From NCBI GenBank assembly GCA_013398295.1, contig VZSF01009119.1:195072-259071 (forward strand): DNA of 64,000 nt, given 5' to 3'. The position numbers and the translations under genes are program-made. The notes beneath the pieces are model-generated. The model worked only from the letters and a program-made list of their open reading frames with translations, was not told where the DNA came from and did not search any database. Of the stretch, positions 12,911-26,629 are shown piece by piece. Position 1 is the stretch's first letter. Each line of letters opens with the position of its first letter. Source of the DNA: Chionis minor. Taxonomy: Eukaryota; Chordata; Aves; Charadriiformes; Chionididae.

Positions 12911-12925
12911 TTTTTTTTTTTTTTT
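12911..12925. repeat. Poly(T) tract
   Basis: Fifteen uninterrupted T inside a wider pyrimidine-rich stretch (about 12882-12925). A simple homopolymer; no gene relation is evident. Confidence 0.9.
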
Positions 12926-15900
12926 AAAGAATAGCTTTCTTTGCTTCCAAAGTTTAATTTATTGTTAATTCCTTCTCTCCCGAAGCCTAGTGCAAAGGCA
13001 GTTGGCTAAGACCTGACTCTACAAGTCAGTCACTCAGTGTGCACACAAGTGTCTTCTCATGATAAAAATGGCAGGAAATATCCATATAAATGTTCTCTCC
13101 ATTAACTTTTAAAATTCTTTGTCACGGTGTTTTCAAACATATGAAGTTCTGACTAGTCTCGTGAAAACGAGCATCCGAATAGAGGAGAGGGAAGTCGGGA
13201 ATTGTTCGTTAGAGGGGAAGAAGTGCAAACCTTGAAAAACTCAATGTAGAGTAGGAGCCTTTATAATGTGGAAGTGCCCTAGTCAGTAATAGAGTTTTCT
13301 TTCTCATAAAGCTCGCGTCATCCTCGCTGCGAAGTCGATCAAATATTAAACACAAGTTTGTGGAGAGCCACGCTGTCCTAGTTCCATGCTTTCCCACGCT
13401 GCCCTCCCTCTTCGAACTCCGGGTCCTCGGTGGAAGAAGGGGGACGGCAGCAGCTCTGAGACCCGTGGGCAGCCCCTGCGGTGCCGGAGAAGCCTTTGGA
13501 GAATAAAGTGGAAAACTGGGAAAAGCATCGAGGGGGATATCAACACTTTGCTCTCATGAGAGGGAAATTACTGTAATATTGTTGGTCTAAGCATGTAACA
13601 GGGCTTTTATGCAGTGGCAGTGTCTCTCGTTAGACCGATTAATAATCTTGCTAAAGCCAGACAAGCTTTCAGACGTTGCAAAAAGGCTGAGATGTCCCAA
13701 AGTTTGTCCCCTTCCCAGACCTGTATTAAAGATGTAACAAGTTTTACTCTGTCTTCTGGGGGATATTTCCTCTGTGGCACTGAAATTGCTTTGCAAGCCA
13801 GCTCAATAGCGTCACTGCGTTATAAAGCCACCGAAATGAAGGCTCGGGATCATGAAAGAGGGTATCTGGGACTGCATTTTGAGAATGATACTTCTTAAAA
13901 CAAGTCTCCTGCTGGTGTTTGGAATTCAGGACATTTGGCTGAGAAATGGTGGGTATGTTTATGGTCTTTTTTTAGGTGGACATGCAGAAGCTTTTGCCCA
14001 TACTTCAAGATGACCAGAACCCATCTTAGTACTGCAGGCAGGGTCCTCAACGTGCCATGTCCAGCTGGGATGCAAGCTCTCCCAGATTTAAGCTTGTAAC
14101 AGCTGCTACACAACTCCTTAGTTAGCCCAGGGCGCCTGTGAAATGCCTGCTTGTCTGCCTTCAGGTGCTTCTAGAGCAGAATTCACCATACTTTGGGATA
14201 TTGGGAGTTTTGGTACTGAGTTTTCAATATTCAGAATGAAACGATGCAATAGAGTGGTGCTGGAGGCTTAAATTTCTGAATTGTTCATATGCGTTAACTT
14301 CTTTTTATAAATACTTCCTGTGTGTCACAAATATTTCGTTGGATATATAGTATCGAAGCTCCTTTTCCCGTAAAACAGCAGCGATCACGTGCGCGTCAGG
14401 GGACCCTCCCGAGCAAGATGAGCTCTGGATGGAATGGGTTTGAAATACTTTGAGAAGAGGCATGGCCGGATGAGAAATGCCAGTGTCTCCTGCAAACCAC
14501 TTTGGGCTGAAACTTCATCTGAATTGTTCCGAGGAAAGGCAACCCACCCCGGCACGTCCCCTGTGTACGGCACAAAAAAAGAGTGGAAAAAGCCTACTTG
14601 AGATATGACCTTTGCTTGAAGATTCGAATAGAAACTAAACCGCTCAGCTGTTCTTTGAGAGCAGACGAAGCTTTATCTTAACACAGTCACAGTTTACGGG
14701 ACCCAGCGGGGAGAGCAAACAGGAGACTTAGAACCTACCTTTAAAAATAAATTAGATGTTCCTAAAGGCAAGACATTTGCAGCTATTACAGTTCCGTGTT
14801 TATTTGTACCCTCTTTTTCCTTGCATTTACATTTAGATCTACTACTATGCTATTAAATGTAATCATTAGGTGTCTTTCCCCTGTTTTTTTGGAGACGTTG
14901 GGTTTTCAGATTGATTTTTAAAAACGCAGAGCTACCAGCAGAGCCTTGTGTAGCTGATTGCACTCAATATTTCAGATTTTTTTAAAAAAATCAATGCACA
15001 CTGAGTCTTGTGCAAAACCACATTAATTTCTTCTAACGAAACTGTGAGTTTGGCAGCTGTCGTCTTCTTTGCAATCCAGATTTTACCTTCCGAGCTCAGC
15101 ACGCTGCCCCACGCAGCGTCGGGAACCTGTGGCGCCCAGGATTTTCTGTCTGGCCCTCGCTTAGAAAGATGGTGAGAATAACCACAATTAGTTGATGTCA
15201 AATTGATCTTGGTTTGCAAGATTCATCGGAGAGTCTCGCGAAGGCAGGCGAAGATTGCTCAGGCGGCTGTATGGATTAGTTTATGTCTCTCTTCAGGGCT
15301 CTCCTGGCTGAAAGATTTGTCTTGGGATGTCAGGGAAAACAGGCATTGTAATTAGCTCCATATGAATAGATTTGATGTTATTTAACCCCATTGCTTATGA
15401 TATTTTTATAGAAGCTTGGCTAAAAAGTGGAATAAGCACTGGAAATTGTTCAAATATACAATATTGGTGCTTTGCCTTTTGGTATTTTTCACAGAGTGAG
15501 GGCCAGCGCATCTGCTCGTGTCGCTTCCCTGCTCTGCACCAGCACTTCCCAGGGCAGCAAAGTACAAAGTGCTAAAAGCATCATTTTCTACTTAACTTGT
15601 TGTAAGACCTCATAGGAAGCTTAGATACGTTTGTTCAAACCAAATTGCCAGCACTTTTCTTAGGGGATAAAAAAACATTTTCAAAAAATTAACCCTCCCA
15701 AACCCAGAAATAAAACTTGAGATGGTGCCAACCTGGGCCACAAAGGCTGGAAACTGAATCTGCGCCCCACATTTAACATAAATGTTGAGGACTTGGTAAA
15801 ATTTAATGTTCTGTTTCAGGCAAAGCTGAAGAAATTCCTCTTATGTACCTTAGGTTAAAGTAGTTACATTTTGTGGTTTTGGAGTAAGTAAATGCTGGTT

Positions 15901-17036
15901 ACTGTATAAGGAATAAGGAAGCGGTAGCTCCCTGTGCTGAAGCAGGCTCAGAGAAGTGAGGTGTCTGGTAACCAAAGGGAAATCACATACATCTGGTACT
16001 GTACAAATGTCTCACAATTTACTGTGAGATTTTACCAATTTACTCTTGGTATTTCACAAGACATTATTCTTTCAGTGTATCTAAAAGCTGGGTGTTACTT
16101 CATGCATTCAGTCATGGTTGTTAGTGCTTATACGTGACAGTTTCACTGGAATTCTGGGTGTCGCATGGTTAACCTGGGAAAGAATATGTTTTTAGTTTCA
16201 GGTGCAATCTTTTATTTCAGTTTATTAGTTGAATTCAGCCTTAAAAAAAACACTCCAAGGAGCTGACAGATAAAATGTTTTTACACAGCCTTTCTTCCAT
16301 TGATGATGGTGGCAGAACCCCACATAGAAGTTTCTCATCCTGTTAAAAAATATCAATTTTCCTGGGTAATCTTTGCAAGAATTCACTGTGCTGTAGTTAA
16401 CGTTGGTGGTTTGAAAATTCAGTGCAAGGCAAATGTTGGATTGTCCCTTAATTCTCTTTCATTCCGATGCAATGCTTTTATCCCATATACTGCACCACAG
16501 GGGGATGAAACGAGCTATTTCATAAACCCAGTTAAAAAAAATTGATGAATTTGTGAAACTGTGGGTTTAATCTGTAAACACTACGGGTAAACTACAACCA
16601 TTAAATTTGTATTTTTTTCAAAAAGAATCCTTCAATAACTTAGAATCAATAGATATGTTTCCATACATTTTTATCTAACCATGAGAACAGTTGTTTCACT
16701 AGTCCATCCTGCCTTAATAGAAACGCAAATATCGGAACACCAAGATCCTGAAAATGAGAGCATCAACGGCCTTGGAATGAATCGATTATCATTGTCTAGA
16801 TGTAGAGAAGCATCAGAAAAGCACTAATGAAATCAGCGAGATTAGGCTTTTAAAATACCTCTGTATGAAGTTTGTAACAAGTAATTACAGGCTTATGGAT
16901 TTTTAAATCATTCTCAGGTTGTTAAATATAGATGTGCTATCGGTAGCTAGTAGCTAGAGCTATGGAATCAATAATCTTTAAATCTATTAATGAATTCAAC
17001 TGAAATTGATTGTTTGTTAGACTGATTTGTAGACTT

Positions 17037-17074
17037 CTCGTCTACAGATAGACGAGATCTATCTCGAGATAGAT
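17037..17074. repeat. Adjacent inverted repeat and 18-bp palindrome
   Basis: CTCGTCT (17037-17043) and AGACGAG (17050-17056) form a 7-bp stem with loop ACAGAT. The next base begins the perfect self-complementary 18-mer ATCTATCTCGAGATAGAT (17057-17074). Further GAGATAG and GATAG copies follow at about 17083-17090. The cluster is dense in GATA-type cores on both strands. Confidence 0.85.
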
Positions 17075-17434
17075 ACTCGTTTTGAGATAGTAAAAATATC
17101 AGAAAAATTAGCTAGACATCAGAAAATATTTACTCTTTTAGGCATGGATGCCATTATAGTATGATACTAGACAGTATACTATACTTGGAAACTTTTATAG
17201 ATTTGAGGTTTTTGGTATTTACTGTTTTTATTCAATTTGAGAATAACTTGGTGTTCCAAGTAAGATCAAAGAAAAATCTCCCCCAGGTTAGCAGTCTGTC
17301 AGTTCAGGCAGCGTACGTGCACAAAACAACCTCCTTAAAATCCTGATGGTTTTACGTGTGACTTTAGGATTCTGTCCTTTTTGTTTTGGTTTCTTAGTGG
17401 TTGGTTGCTTTTTTTAGTATTTTTCTTTTCCTCC

Positions 17435-17449
17435 TTTTTTTTTTTTTTT
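17435..17449. repeat. Poly(T) tract
   Basis: Fifteen T within a T-rich stretch (about 17400-17450). Simple homopolymer. Confidence 0.9.
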
Positions 17450-20393
17450 CAACCTTTTCACAAGAATGATGGCCATATATAGCGAGTCATCTTTTATATA
17501 TCATCTCATCTTTATGTAGCAACTTAGAAAGCCTGTGAAGCCCTTCCTGGCTGTTCCTAGCTGTAACGGAGTACCTGCAAATATCCGTCGCTTTGGAACA
17601 TCGCTTCCAGCTGGTACGTCTGCTCCGCTTAAAGCATCACCAAGCAGCAGTCAATCCACAAGGAACTCTGCCGGCGTTCAAGGGTGACATTGGTTGATGC
17701 TGTTGATGAAATTAGATCTTTTCGGTATTCTTACAAGCTTCTTGGGAATTTTCAAAGGTGTATTTGCAATAAAACGACCAGATTTCTGCTTGAATTCCTT
17801 TTTAAAGTTTTTAGGAAAAGCCTTTTCTTTTTATTTTTTTCCTCATTGTGTTGATGGATTTGGTAAGAGGGTTTGCTTAAGGTATTCATGCAAAATTGAC
17901 AGAAATGTCAACAATGACAATTTTATTTTTTGCATTGTGCCCTATGAACAAGTCCACCCAGACCAATACTGTACAGCACTGTCGAAGGCTCCGGTATCTC
18001 CGGTGCTTGGGAATGGTGCAGCCGGGAGTACTTCAGTGGCATCTCCAGAAGCAGCGTTGCTTTAACAGTAGCTTTCCCCTTTCTGACCATCCTACTTGCT
18101 CCAATTTGTTGAGTGAGTTTGTTGGTTTTTTATCCCTCCCTGCCCCGATCCGACAGTGTGTTATTGCAATATATGAGTCCAAGTCCTTATGGTAAAGACA
18201 GATTCCCTGGTTTTGGCAAAAGCCTTACTTAGCTTTGCACTCTGCTGTTAGAATCCAGCTTAAACAATGTAAGGTTATTTATTGTGCCTTGCCTAGGGCT
18301 GTTGGCACTTCTTTATCCTTTAGTGAACTTTGTTTTCTGTATTGTTGCGTGAAATCTAGGGGAAAATTCCGCCCTTTATTCTGAGTCGCTGGGTACATTT
18401 TTGCTAAAATACCTGGAGTCACCAAAGTGGACACAACTTGTGAATTCTCCTACCTCTGACTGAATTAAATGGCAATGGAGAGAGCTGCCAAACGTGGGTT
18501 CTTCATCACTTCTTTCTTCTTTTTCTCTCACCATGTTCTTAAGAAAATAAATAGAATAGAAAAATTCCCGATCTGACTCTCCTGAAAGTTAGATCTGGGA
18601 ACATTCATGTTAGGAGTACTTAAAGAAGCAGTGCCAGAACTCATAAATCTCAAGTTTTACGCAGACCAACGCCTTTCCCCCCTCTCTTTGTTGTCCTTTC
18701 AAAGGCGTAATTGACTCTTGAATAAAGAACGGAAAATTGTTTCTTCTTTTACATCCAGTTCTTCATCTTTCTTGGTTCATTCAAAGATATTTTTCAGATC
18801 GGTGCTCGTGTTATCATTTACTCCCGTAGGAGTGATTAGATTGTGCCAAAGCAGAGAGAGCAGCGTCCTTGAAGCAATTGAACGAGGAAGACGACTTACT
18901 ACAAGAAAAATGCCCTGGGACATGAATTGCTTTAATTAAAACCTCCAGGCAAAAGTTAGAAGTCTCAAAGTACATCTCATGTAAATAAGATGGCAGTTTC
19001 TTCCTGCTATTTAATGTCATTTGATGTGTATTACAGTCGAGCAAATCTGTTTTGCCGTAGTTATATACCTACGGTATAAATTGGTATTTTTGTATTTTCA
19101 TATTGCCATACAGATGTTAAGAAGCCTGTTTATGCACAAGAGCCAGATTCCCAAATGCAGTATTCTGCACATGAAAGCAACAGTTGGAGGCTAAACACTG
19201 TTAAATTGACTGTTAAAAGAAGTGATTGTACAGTAACTTTGAAAGTGGGAGTCTCTCAAGCACTGCGGGAGGGAACAGGTTTCTCTAAGACCTCTGGTGA
19301 TTATATGGAAGAGCCCCATCAGAGAGATCAGTCAGTATTTAAAAATATAAAAATTAATCCTAATATTTGCCTCTTTTGCGGTGCTGTGTAGGATAAAGTG
19401 GTACGAGTATTCTTTCTTTAATATGCATTGATAACTACTGCGTGCTTCTACCTCTATATATGCCCACATCTATAAATATACCTATTTTTCAGGTGCAGGG
19501 ATTTTCTAAGTCTGCCCTCGCAGTGGGATGCCAAGCTCTTATTTGAGAGTTTCTACTTGATATCCCACTGACGCCGTGGTTCTTTGTCACGCCTCCAGTT
19601 GCACTGGAGAGCAAAATATCACTCCCCATCTCTTCTCCTCCCCTACTTTTTCTTGAGGCATACTGCCTGATACAAAACCTTAGGAATAATGACAGAAATG
19701 ATTCATTATTAATAAGTTAACCTAGACTACATAGGGCTTGACTTCTGTCTGCCTTGGTGAGTTTGATGTGTACTTTCCTTCCAGAGAAAAAGAAAAAGTA
19801 GATTCTGCACAGAATAGCCATGGGGTTCTCTTTATAAAATGTCTGCTTGTGCTTAAGTGGGCTGATGGTAGATTGGAAGCATTTCATTGCCGCTGATGGC
19901 AAAATGATACTTCATACTTGGCTGGAGATTTGTGAACTCCAGCAGTCCTTTACTGCTAGGAGTCAGCATGGCATAGTAGATGAAGATAGAGCCTAAAAAT
20001 AAAATATAATTTAAAAAAAAAATCTAAATTTTGATCCTAACTTAGGGATTTTTCTGCCTGGCAGTGGAAAGCTTGCTCACCTTCCGCATTAGCGTTTTGC
20101 TGTTATTGGAAGGACTATGCCTGCCTTCCTTACGGAGTGAGAAACGGGCGAATACTTTTGCACTCTTTGGGATAAATGAAGTGTAATTTGGTTATCTCGG
20201 TTTAATGTACAGATTCAGGCACAGGCCTTCCTGTCAACAGGGCACTTTGTATCTTTGAGTGATGTTCAGCTAAGTGTTGTTATTAGCACATCGGCAAGCT
20301 AAACTCATTTGTCTCCAGTATATTCCCATACCCATTAGCATCCCAGATACTTGCTTTGTGAATTTCCTTTATCAAAACTCATAGGTTGTCCTC

Positions 20394-20437
20394 TGCTGCC
20401 ACAAAATTCTTCAGTTGCTGCCACAAAATCCTTCAAT
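20394..20437. repeat. Two-copy 22-bp tandem repeat
   Basis: Two adjacent 22-bp units, each starting TGCTGCCACAAAAT, differ at only a couple of bases (TTCTTCAGT versus CCTTCAAT-type ends). Probably a local slippage duplication. Confidence 0.8.
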
Positions 20438-22680
20438 TGCCTTTCTTTGGACATCTGGCGGTACTAATTGTGTGGTGGACCTCAGACAAGAATATTCTGC
20501 CCAGTTCCATTTCTGGCTACTCGTGTGGCAGCAAGCGTTATTAGTAGTTATTGTTGCGCGTTGATTTGCATTTTCAAATTGCCTTTCATGGAAGACCGTT
20601 CGGGAGCCGTGTAGTGATTCGTTTCTTTTGCAGCAGCTTCAGCAGAGGTTGATGTAAGCAAAGTGACAACGACCAGGTAGATGTCCCAAAGGAGGAGCCC
20701 TGGTGTCTTTCTGTGCCTGGCCGGCACCAGGGGCTGGAGTCTGGGCTGGGAATGTGACTTAGGCACAAGTTAGCGGACGCGCTTCATTTTGGATGTGCCT
20801 GCGCTGCTTCCTTGCGATGGAAGATCAAGTGCCTTGAGGTTACGACTGTTGGTGTAGTGTCTCTCCTGGGTGCGTAGATAAGGTCGTCGGTTAATGGCTG
20901 TAACGTAGTTAGTCTTCCCCTCTTGATGGAGACAAGCTGGGGCACCAGGTCCCAGGTTCTCCAGTCTTGTGAATCCTGCAGCTGATGGAACACGGTGTTC
21001 TTCTTGCCTCTGGTGAGAAAGGGGTGTTTGCATAGGAGATTTGCTCAGTACCTTGCTGTGCTGTGTAAGCAAAGAATCCTTCTATCAATTCATACAAGAA
21101 CTAACCCTGCCTTTTTAAAGGTCACTTCTGTCTCAGTCAGCTCTTAAAGTTCAAGAGGAAATAAACTGCTTAGAGTTGGCATTTTTCAAGTCAAGTGTCA
21201 ACTTTCCAAGCCCCCAAGCCAGCGAATGCGGAGGAAGGAGAGATTAATAAATGAGCTGCTTGGTTGATACAGTGATTGTGCAGAAACGTTCCCTTTTTTC
21301 TTTCCTCTTTACGGGGCTTTGGAATGAAATGGAACATGGTTGAAATATCTCACTTTCTCCTTTTCCCTTTGCAATGCAAAAGTATCCAAAGCTCTTTAGA
21401 AGTGCTTCTTTTCTCATTAGTCCGCTGACAGCAAGCAGAGTTTGTCAGCTCTGGTGAAGTAGGACACAAGGAACATTTTATGACAATGCCAATACCTAAA
21501 AGCTCCTTTAACCACAGAATCTTATTATCTAGTGAGAATAAAATGCACTTTCAGAAAGTAGCTGAAGGGTGAAGTCTCCAAGCAGGTGCTTGCCCTTAAC
21601 TGCATTGATGCCTTTTCCCATGCAGGAGACAGTGGATCGATAAGGAAATAAACAGGAAGAATGGGCTTTATTAATGAGGTACAATGGAGGCAGCAGGGGA
21701 GATGGTAATGGGAGATGGTGGCAATCAAAGGGCGTGCTGAGCATAGACCATCTATTGGCTACCAAAGAGCCTGTATTGAATGTGGGAGACATCGGCTACG
21801 GGGGGACCAGCACGGCTAATTGCCATGGTGGGTCGCTCCGGAGAGCGAGCTGCGCATCCCGTTTATTGTGTCGGGTTTTTTAGTTTTGGTCTTGGCAACT
21901 TTTCCCTTCTCTATTTGTTTTGCTGGCCCGTGTAAGCTCTCATGGAAGGTTTTCCACCTAAAAATTTCTTCTTTCCTTCGTAAAAGAGTTGGCAAAAATA
22001 AACACATCAGCAGCATTATCTTGCTTGCTTTGCTTTCAAAAAAAAAAAGTGCCATGGTGCAAAGTATTTTTTGAAGTGATAAATCAGCCTTGCCAAGTAT
22101 CTCTGCATTTTCTGGTTGCATGTTCTTAACCTTCTTGTTTTGGCCAGTACAGCTATGAATTCTTAATGTAGGAATGCTCTGCCTGCCCATCATATTGTGG
22201 AAAATGGTGGTGATAGTGCGTTGAGGGCTGCGTTTCCAAATGGCTTTAAAATAGGAATAATTTTCTGGTTTTCTCCATATGCAGGTGGTCACTTGATGTG
22301 AAATCACACATGTTGTTATTTTTTGTGCCCTTTGGGTTTTTGTGTAGTTTACGTTTGGTTTCCCTAGATACATATTTAAAAGGAGAGCTCTTTGGAAAAT
22401 CTGGGTCTTTGAAATTTGGTAGTCCTACTTGTTACTGTCACCTGAGATGGCAGAAAATGAATATTGCGTGTCTGTTAGGCAGAGAGAAGATCCAAAGCAG
22501 ATCTCTCCTGCTTGCATGAGAAGTTGATTCATGCTCCTTTTAATTCCTATTTGTGTTGTAACAGAAACACTTGAACAGAGGTGCTGTGAGAGTCCTGGCC
22601 AGCGAGGCAGGGCGAGGGGAGCATCGGCCCCATCGCTTCGGTCTGTGGCATCTGCTGCTCCGGTCACCTCCGTGTCTGCC

Positions 22681-23366
22681 TGTTACGGTTTGAGAAAACC
22701 CATAACCATTTGTTGTCACTTACACAATTATTCTCTCACCCGATGACCCCTCCCCACCCATGAAGGGGAATTGGGATGAAAACAAAGAAACCCAGGGGTT
22801 GAAAGATAAACAGATTTAATAGGATAGAACTGGATAATTAACAATACTAACACAAAGGAACCCATATTGATCCCGATACCCGAATATACTGTACAAGGAT
22901 TATACTCAGCCAACTATATCCATAGGAAGCCGCGCACTCCCAGCAGGGGACAGTAAATGTTGGACACTGGGAGCGCTACAGCTTCAGGAAGAAGGGAAGG
23001 GCTCAGGGATCCAGCACCGGGGCAAGAAGTCCTCTGGATCGCCGCCTTCAAGGGGGAGCCCTCAAGGGGGAGAGCGCGAGCAAGGGGAAACCCACCCCCT
23101 ACCTCGCAGCAGACTTTCTAATTTATATGGAATGTGACGTTGATGGTATGAAATAACCCTGTTGGCAGCTTGGGGCAAGTGCCCGAGTCTCGCTCCTCCT
23201 CATCCCTGCACCTGGCCAGCTCGAAAACACTGGGACCTTGAAACCCCCCCACCATGTCTGGCTGTACAGTAAATATCTTCACTAATTCAGACACCAGAGT
23301 CTGACACAAATACAGCTTTCCCAGCATTAGGAAAGAAATTAGTCCTGTGTCACTCACACCAGGACA
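22681..23366 (-). mobile_element. Solo LTR of an avian endogenous retrovirus
   Basis: The 686-bp element starts TGTTACGG and ends ACCAGGACA on the + strand, giving the canonical TG...CA ends. Read on the - strand it starts TGTCCTGGTGTGAG and runs into a section resembling the common avian LTR start followed by ACTAATTTCTTTCC. On that strand a TATA-like CATATAAATT lies near 23114-23126 and an ATTAAA polyadenylation signal at 22815-22820, in the right order for U3-R-U5. The flanks CTGCC (22676-22680) and CTGTC (23367-23371) could be a 5-bp target duplication with one change. No gag, pol or env sequence adjoins it, so it is probably a solo LTR left by recombination. The assignment to ERVL versus ERVK type is open. 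Confidence 0.8.
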
Positions 23367-26300
23367 CTGTCCATCGAGCAGCACAGATTATGCACCTCAA
23401 CCTTATCTTAATATGGATCCATGGGACGCCTGTGATCTGCGGCCGCTTTTTATCTCCTCTGTGGTACACGATGCTCCGTCGCTGGCCTTGGCAGAGGCTG
23501 CACCCTCTGGCTAGCGAAGCCGTGGGCTAGCTGGAGCCGCTGGGCGCTGGCCTTTGGCAGGCAGCGTGCCGCTAAGGGAATGAAGCAGTTCTCCGTTCCA
23601 AACACTGCCAGAACCTGCACACAAGTATGTTCGAATACGATAGATAGTTATGGCCTTAATTCTTACATATTAGGACATTTTTGGCAGTTTTTGAATCCTT
23701 TTTTTTTTTTTTTTCTTCGCTGGGAAGCTTATGGGAGCAGAGACTGGCCAGCTGGACCACTTGCTGCCACAGCCAAGAGCTGGCAAACTGCACCTGTGAG
23801 AATAGAGATTTTTTTCCCAGCTATAGTTTGGAAATTGCATATGACTCGTGTAGGAAAGAGATTAAATGACAACATGTTCACTTAAGACAATACAACCAAA
23901 ATGTGCGCCTGGGTAAAATTTAGGCTAGATGAGATCTGTTGATGTGTGTTAAAAATAAGCAAACCCTCTCTTTTAAGGCTTTTCTCCAAATTTGTAGTCA
24001 GATCAAAAATCAACTTAAACCAATGAATCAATGCCAGAAGTTTTGGGAAAGTCTAATAAAGGAGCAAACGTGCAGTCCTACTTCTCACGTTTTTTTCCTC
24101 AGTTTGAAGCTTAAGGATTTCTTGAGCAGAAGGCGATACCTTTCTGTATTTAATAGCCCATGATGAATTTCCCTCCATTAATTTGTTTAGTTCTTCTGTT
24201 GAAGGAGGCAGTGAACAATTGCTCCTTCTTCATCTCCTGCCACTCATCATTTTGCAGAGTCACGATTGTTTCCATTCTTCTCAGAGTGCTGTAGCAGAAT
24301 ATAGTGCAGCCAGACATCTGATTTTCTGCATCGACTCAGTTTTCCCTCGTTATGGAGTACTGGCCAGAGTGACATCTGGCAGGGGCCATGAGGGTTTGCG
24401 TGGGAAAGATTTATCAAGGCTGGTCTTAATTATTCTCCTTTAGATGGAGCGGGGAGAAATGATGGCAGTATGGTCAGGTGAGTGTTAAAAGGCGGAATGG
24501 GAGCAAGGAGGACGTCTGTGGTGGAAATGTGTGCCCAAATTGCCGTGGGCTGGGAGCTGGGAAGCGAGCAGATGAAGCCAAACCCGTGATGGTGTGAGTG
24601 GAGAGAGGGTCTGACAGATGCCAGCCCTTCCTGGGGTGACACAACACTTGGTGTTGCTTTGCATTGCGGGAAGCAACGTTTGCAAACAGCACTGGTATCC
24701 CACAAAGCAGCTCTATAATGTTGATTTTGCTATGGAGAGACTCCCACGAAGGTGAAAAAAGGCTGTGCTTCTTCCACATCCCAGGAAAGAGAGAGATGAA
24801 GAGTATTGAATTGACCGCTGTGTCCAGAACCGTCTCATGAGCAATTCCACAGGAAACTGAGGCAGATTAGCCCACAGGGAGCTTTCACACAACCTAAATT
24901 AGTGGCTGTTGTGTGACTTCAGTGGTGCCGGTGTTTTTCCTGGAAAGGAAGAGGGGAGTTCCACGTCCCTCTGGATACAGAGGTGGTGTTCCCGATGTCG
25001 GTGCAACGGTGTGAGCCATTACAAGCCCTACAGCTGGGACACTCACTGATGGTGCAGTTTGAATCCAGTGTAAAACTGCTGGGCTGAAAGCGCCGCGGGA
25101 GCGGTCTGAGTGCTTGTGTGACAAATGACGATGCTGTGCTGGTGAGGGAGGAAACTTCCCACTGTAAGGAAGAGTTTCCCACCATACCTCTTGGGTCCAA
25201 GCCGGACTACCCTCGTTTCCCTCCAACCTGTTGGTCCATGGAGCTGGTTGATGCCTGATTTTTGATACCAAATGGCTGAAACCTAGTTACTTTGAAGGGG
25301 GCTGTTCTTTTATGAGTGCTACAGAAACAAAATGACATGGGTGCCATGTCTTTAAATTCATTTCCCTATCATAACTTCACCCCAAAATAAAGCATCTGAC
25401 CTCTCTGCTCATCTAGTGATTTTGAAACCTGAAACTGCCGCATAAAGTCAATTTACTTGTCCACCTGACTGGTTTCTGTATAAAGTATTCATTACAAAAA
25501 GATTGCATAGCGTGTAGTATTGTTTTATTAAACATTTAAAAATATTGATGCAGGAGAATTGATGTAGCAGGGCTATAAACGTGGTTGTTCTGGCAGTTCT
25601 CCTTCCACAGCGACAGCTTTATTCCTCTTGCCTTATACTGGTTTAAGGGTTCTTTGAGCTAATTTGGGGGATGGAAATTAGAGGAAAGTAGGTCTCTGTG
25701 CCCTGCAGGCAAGTCCTAATCGTGTCAACAGTCCAGTGGAAGTTTCAAATAGCGCTGTGGATTTCTCAGTGGTAACAGGGAAAACAAACATCCACAGAAT
25801 GTTTTAGGGATACGGTTAGCAGGACTTCACGAGTACGTCTGATCTGGGCATATCCTTGTCGAGGGGAGAAATCACTGCTTGAAAACAGGGTCTGAGAAAT
25901 CAGTTTGCCTCTGCTCAGCTGCGCGATGTCCCGGCGGAGCGGAGTGAGGGTGTGCAGCCGCACGGGACGTCGTGGGCTTGCGGAGAGCGGGGCTGCCGAG
26001 CCACGGCGAAGGGAGCGGCAGGTGTTCGTGGTGTGATAGTCTCGCTCGGAAAGATCCCAGTCACTTTACTCTCATTATCTGAGAGCAGATGGCTGGAGAC
26101 CAGCTCTTCTCTGCTGTGTGGGTCTGCGTTTGCTTATATACGTGCCCAAAATGGATGTGTATGAGAATGAAAGGTAATTTAACTGGGATGAAGCTCACCC
26201 CACACTGGACATTTTGGGGGCAGCTTCGGGTAACTCTGCTGTATCTCCTCATTCTTGTTTATAGATATATGTTATTGCTTTTGTGGTTTTTTTTCAATTT

Positions 26301-26629
26301 TAAACAAATATTTGCCCCATATGGAAAATAGGTACCTCGAAGGTGACACAAGTGCTGCAAGGTGAAGCTCTCAGAGGGTAGGAAATGCTGGAATTAAAGT
26401 CACCTTAGGTTAGTTTCCTGTACCATGCAGGATTCCTGTTTCACTTGGCAGAGAGAGTGGATTATATTGACTTAACGAGCAGCTATTCATGTTTTTCTAC
26501 AGAAAAATTTAATAATTTATTAGTTATTTCTTATGCTAGCCTTGTTATACCAGACGCAATTCGAGGAGAAAGCACTAGCTTTGGGAACACCATTCTGGAC
26601 CATTTAGAACCTGTTCTTTCAAAACGCTT
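23367..26629. other. Intronic DNA between LTR and CR1
   Basis: No gene is recognised. A T16 homopolymer lies at 23699-23714. The remainder is unique sequence with chance open frames on both strands. Confidence 0.5.
23699..23714. repeat. Poly(T) tract
   Basis: Sixteen uninterrupted T. No retrocopied gene is evident on its downstream side in either orientation. Confidence 0.9.

Larger units (their letters stand above)
9642..22680. other. Long unique intronic stretch, no gene or recognised element
   Basis: Thirteen kilobases without a recognised exon, transposable element or RNA gene. It contains homopolymer T tracts of 15 at 12911-12925 and 17435-17449, the palindrome cluster at 17037-17074, and a short 22-bp tandem duplication at 20394-20437. 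Short open frames occur on both strands without splice context or family similarity. The low repeat content is typical of bird introns. Confidence 0.5.

Noticed and set aside
21816..22373. 185-codon open frame on the - strand
   Set aside because: No family similarity, no splice or promoter context, and lysine/threonine-rich segments arising from A/T-rich DNA.
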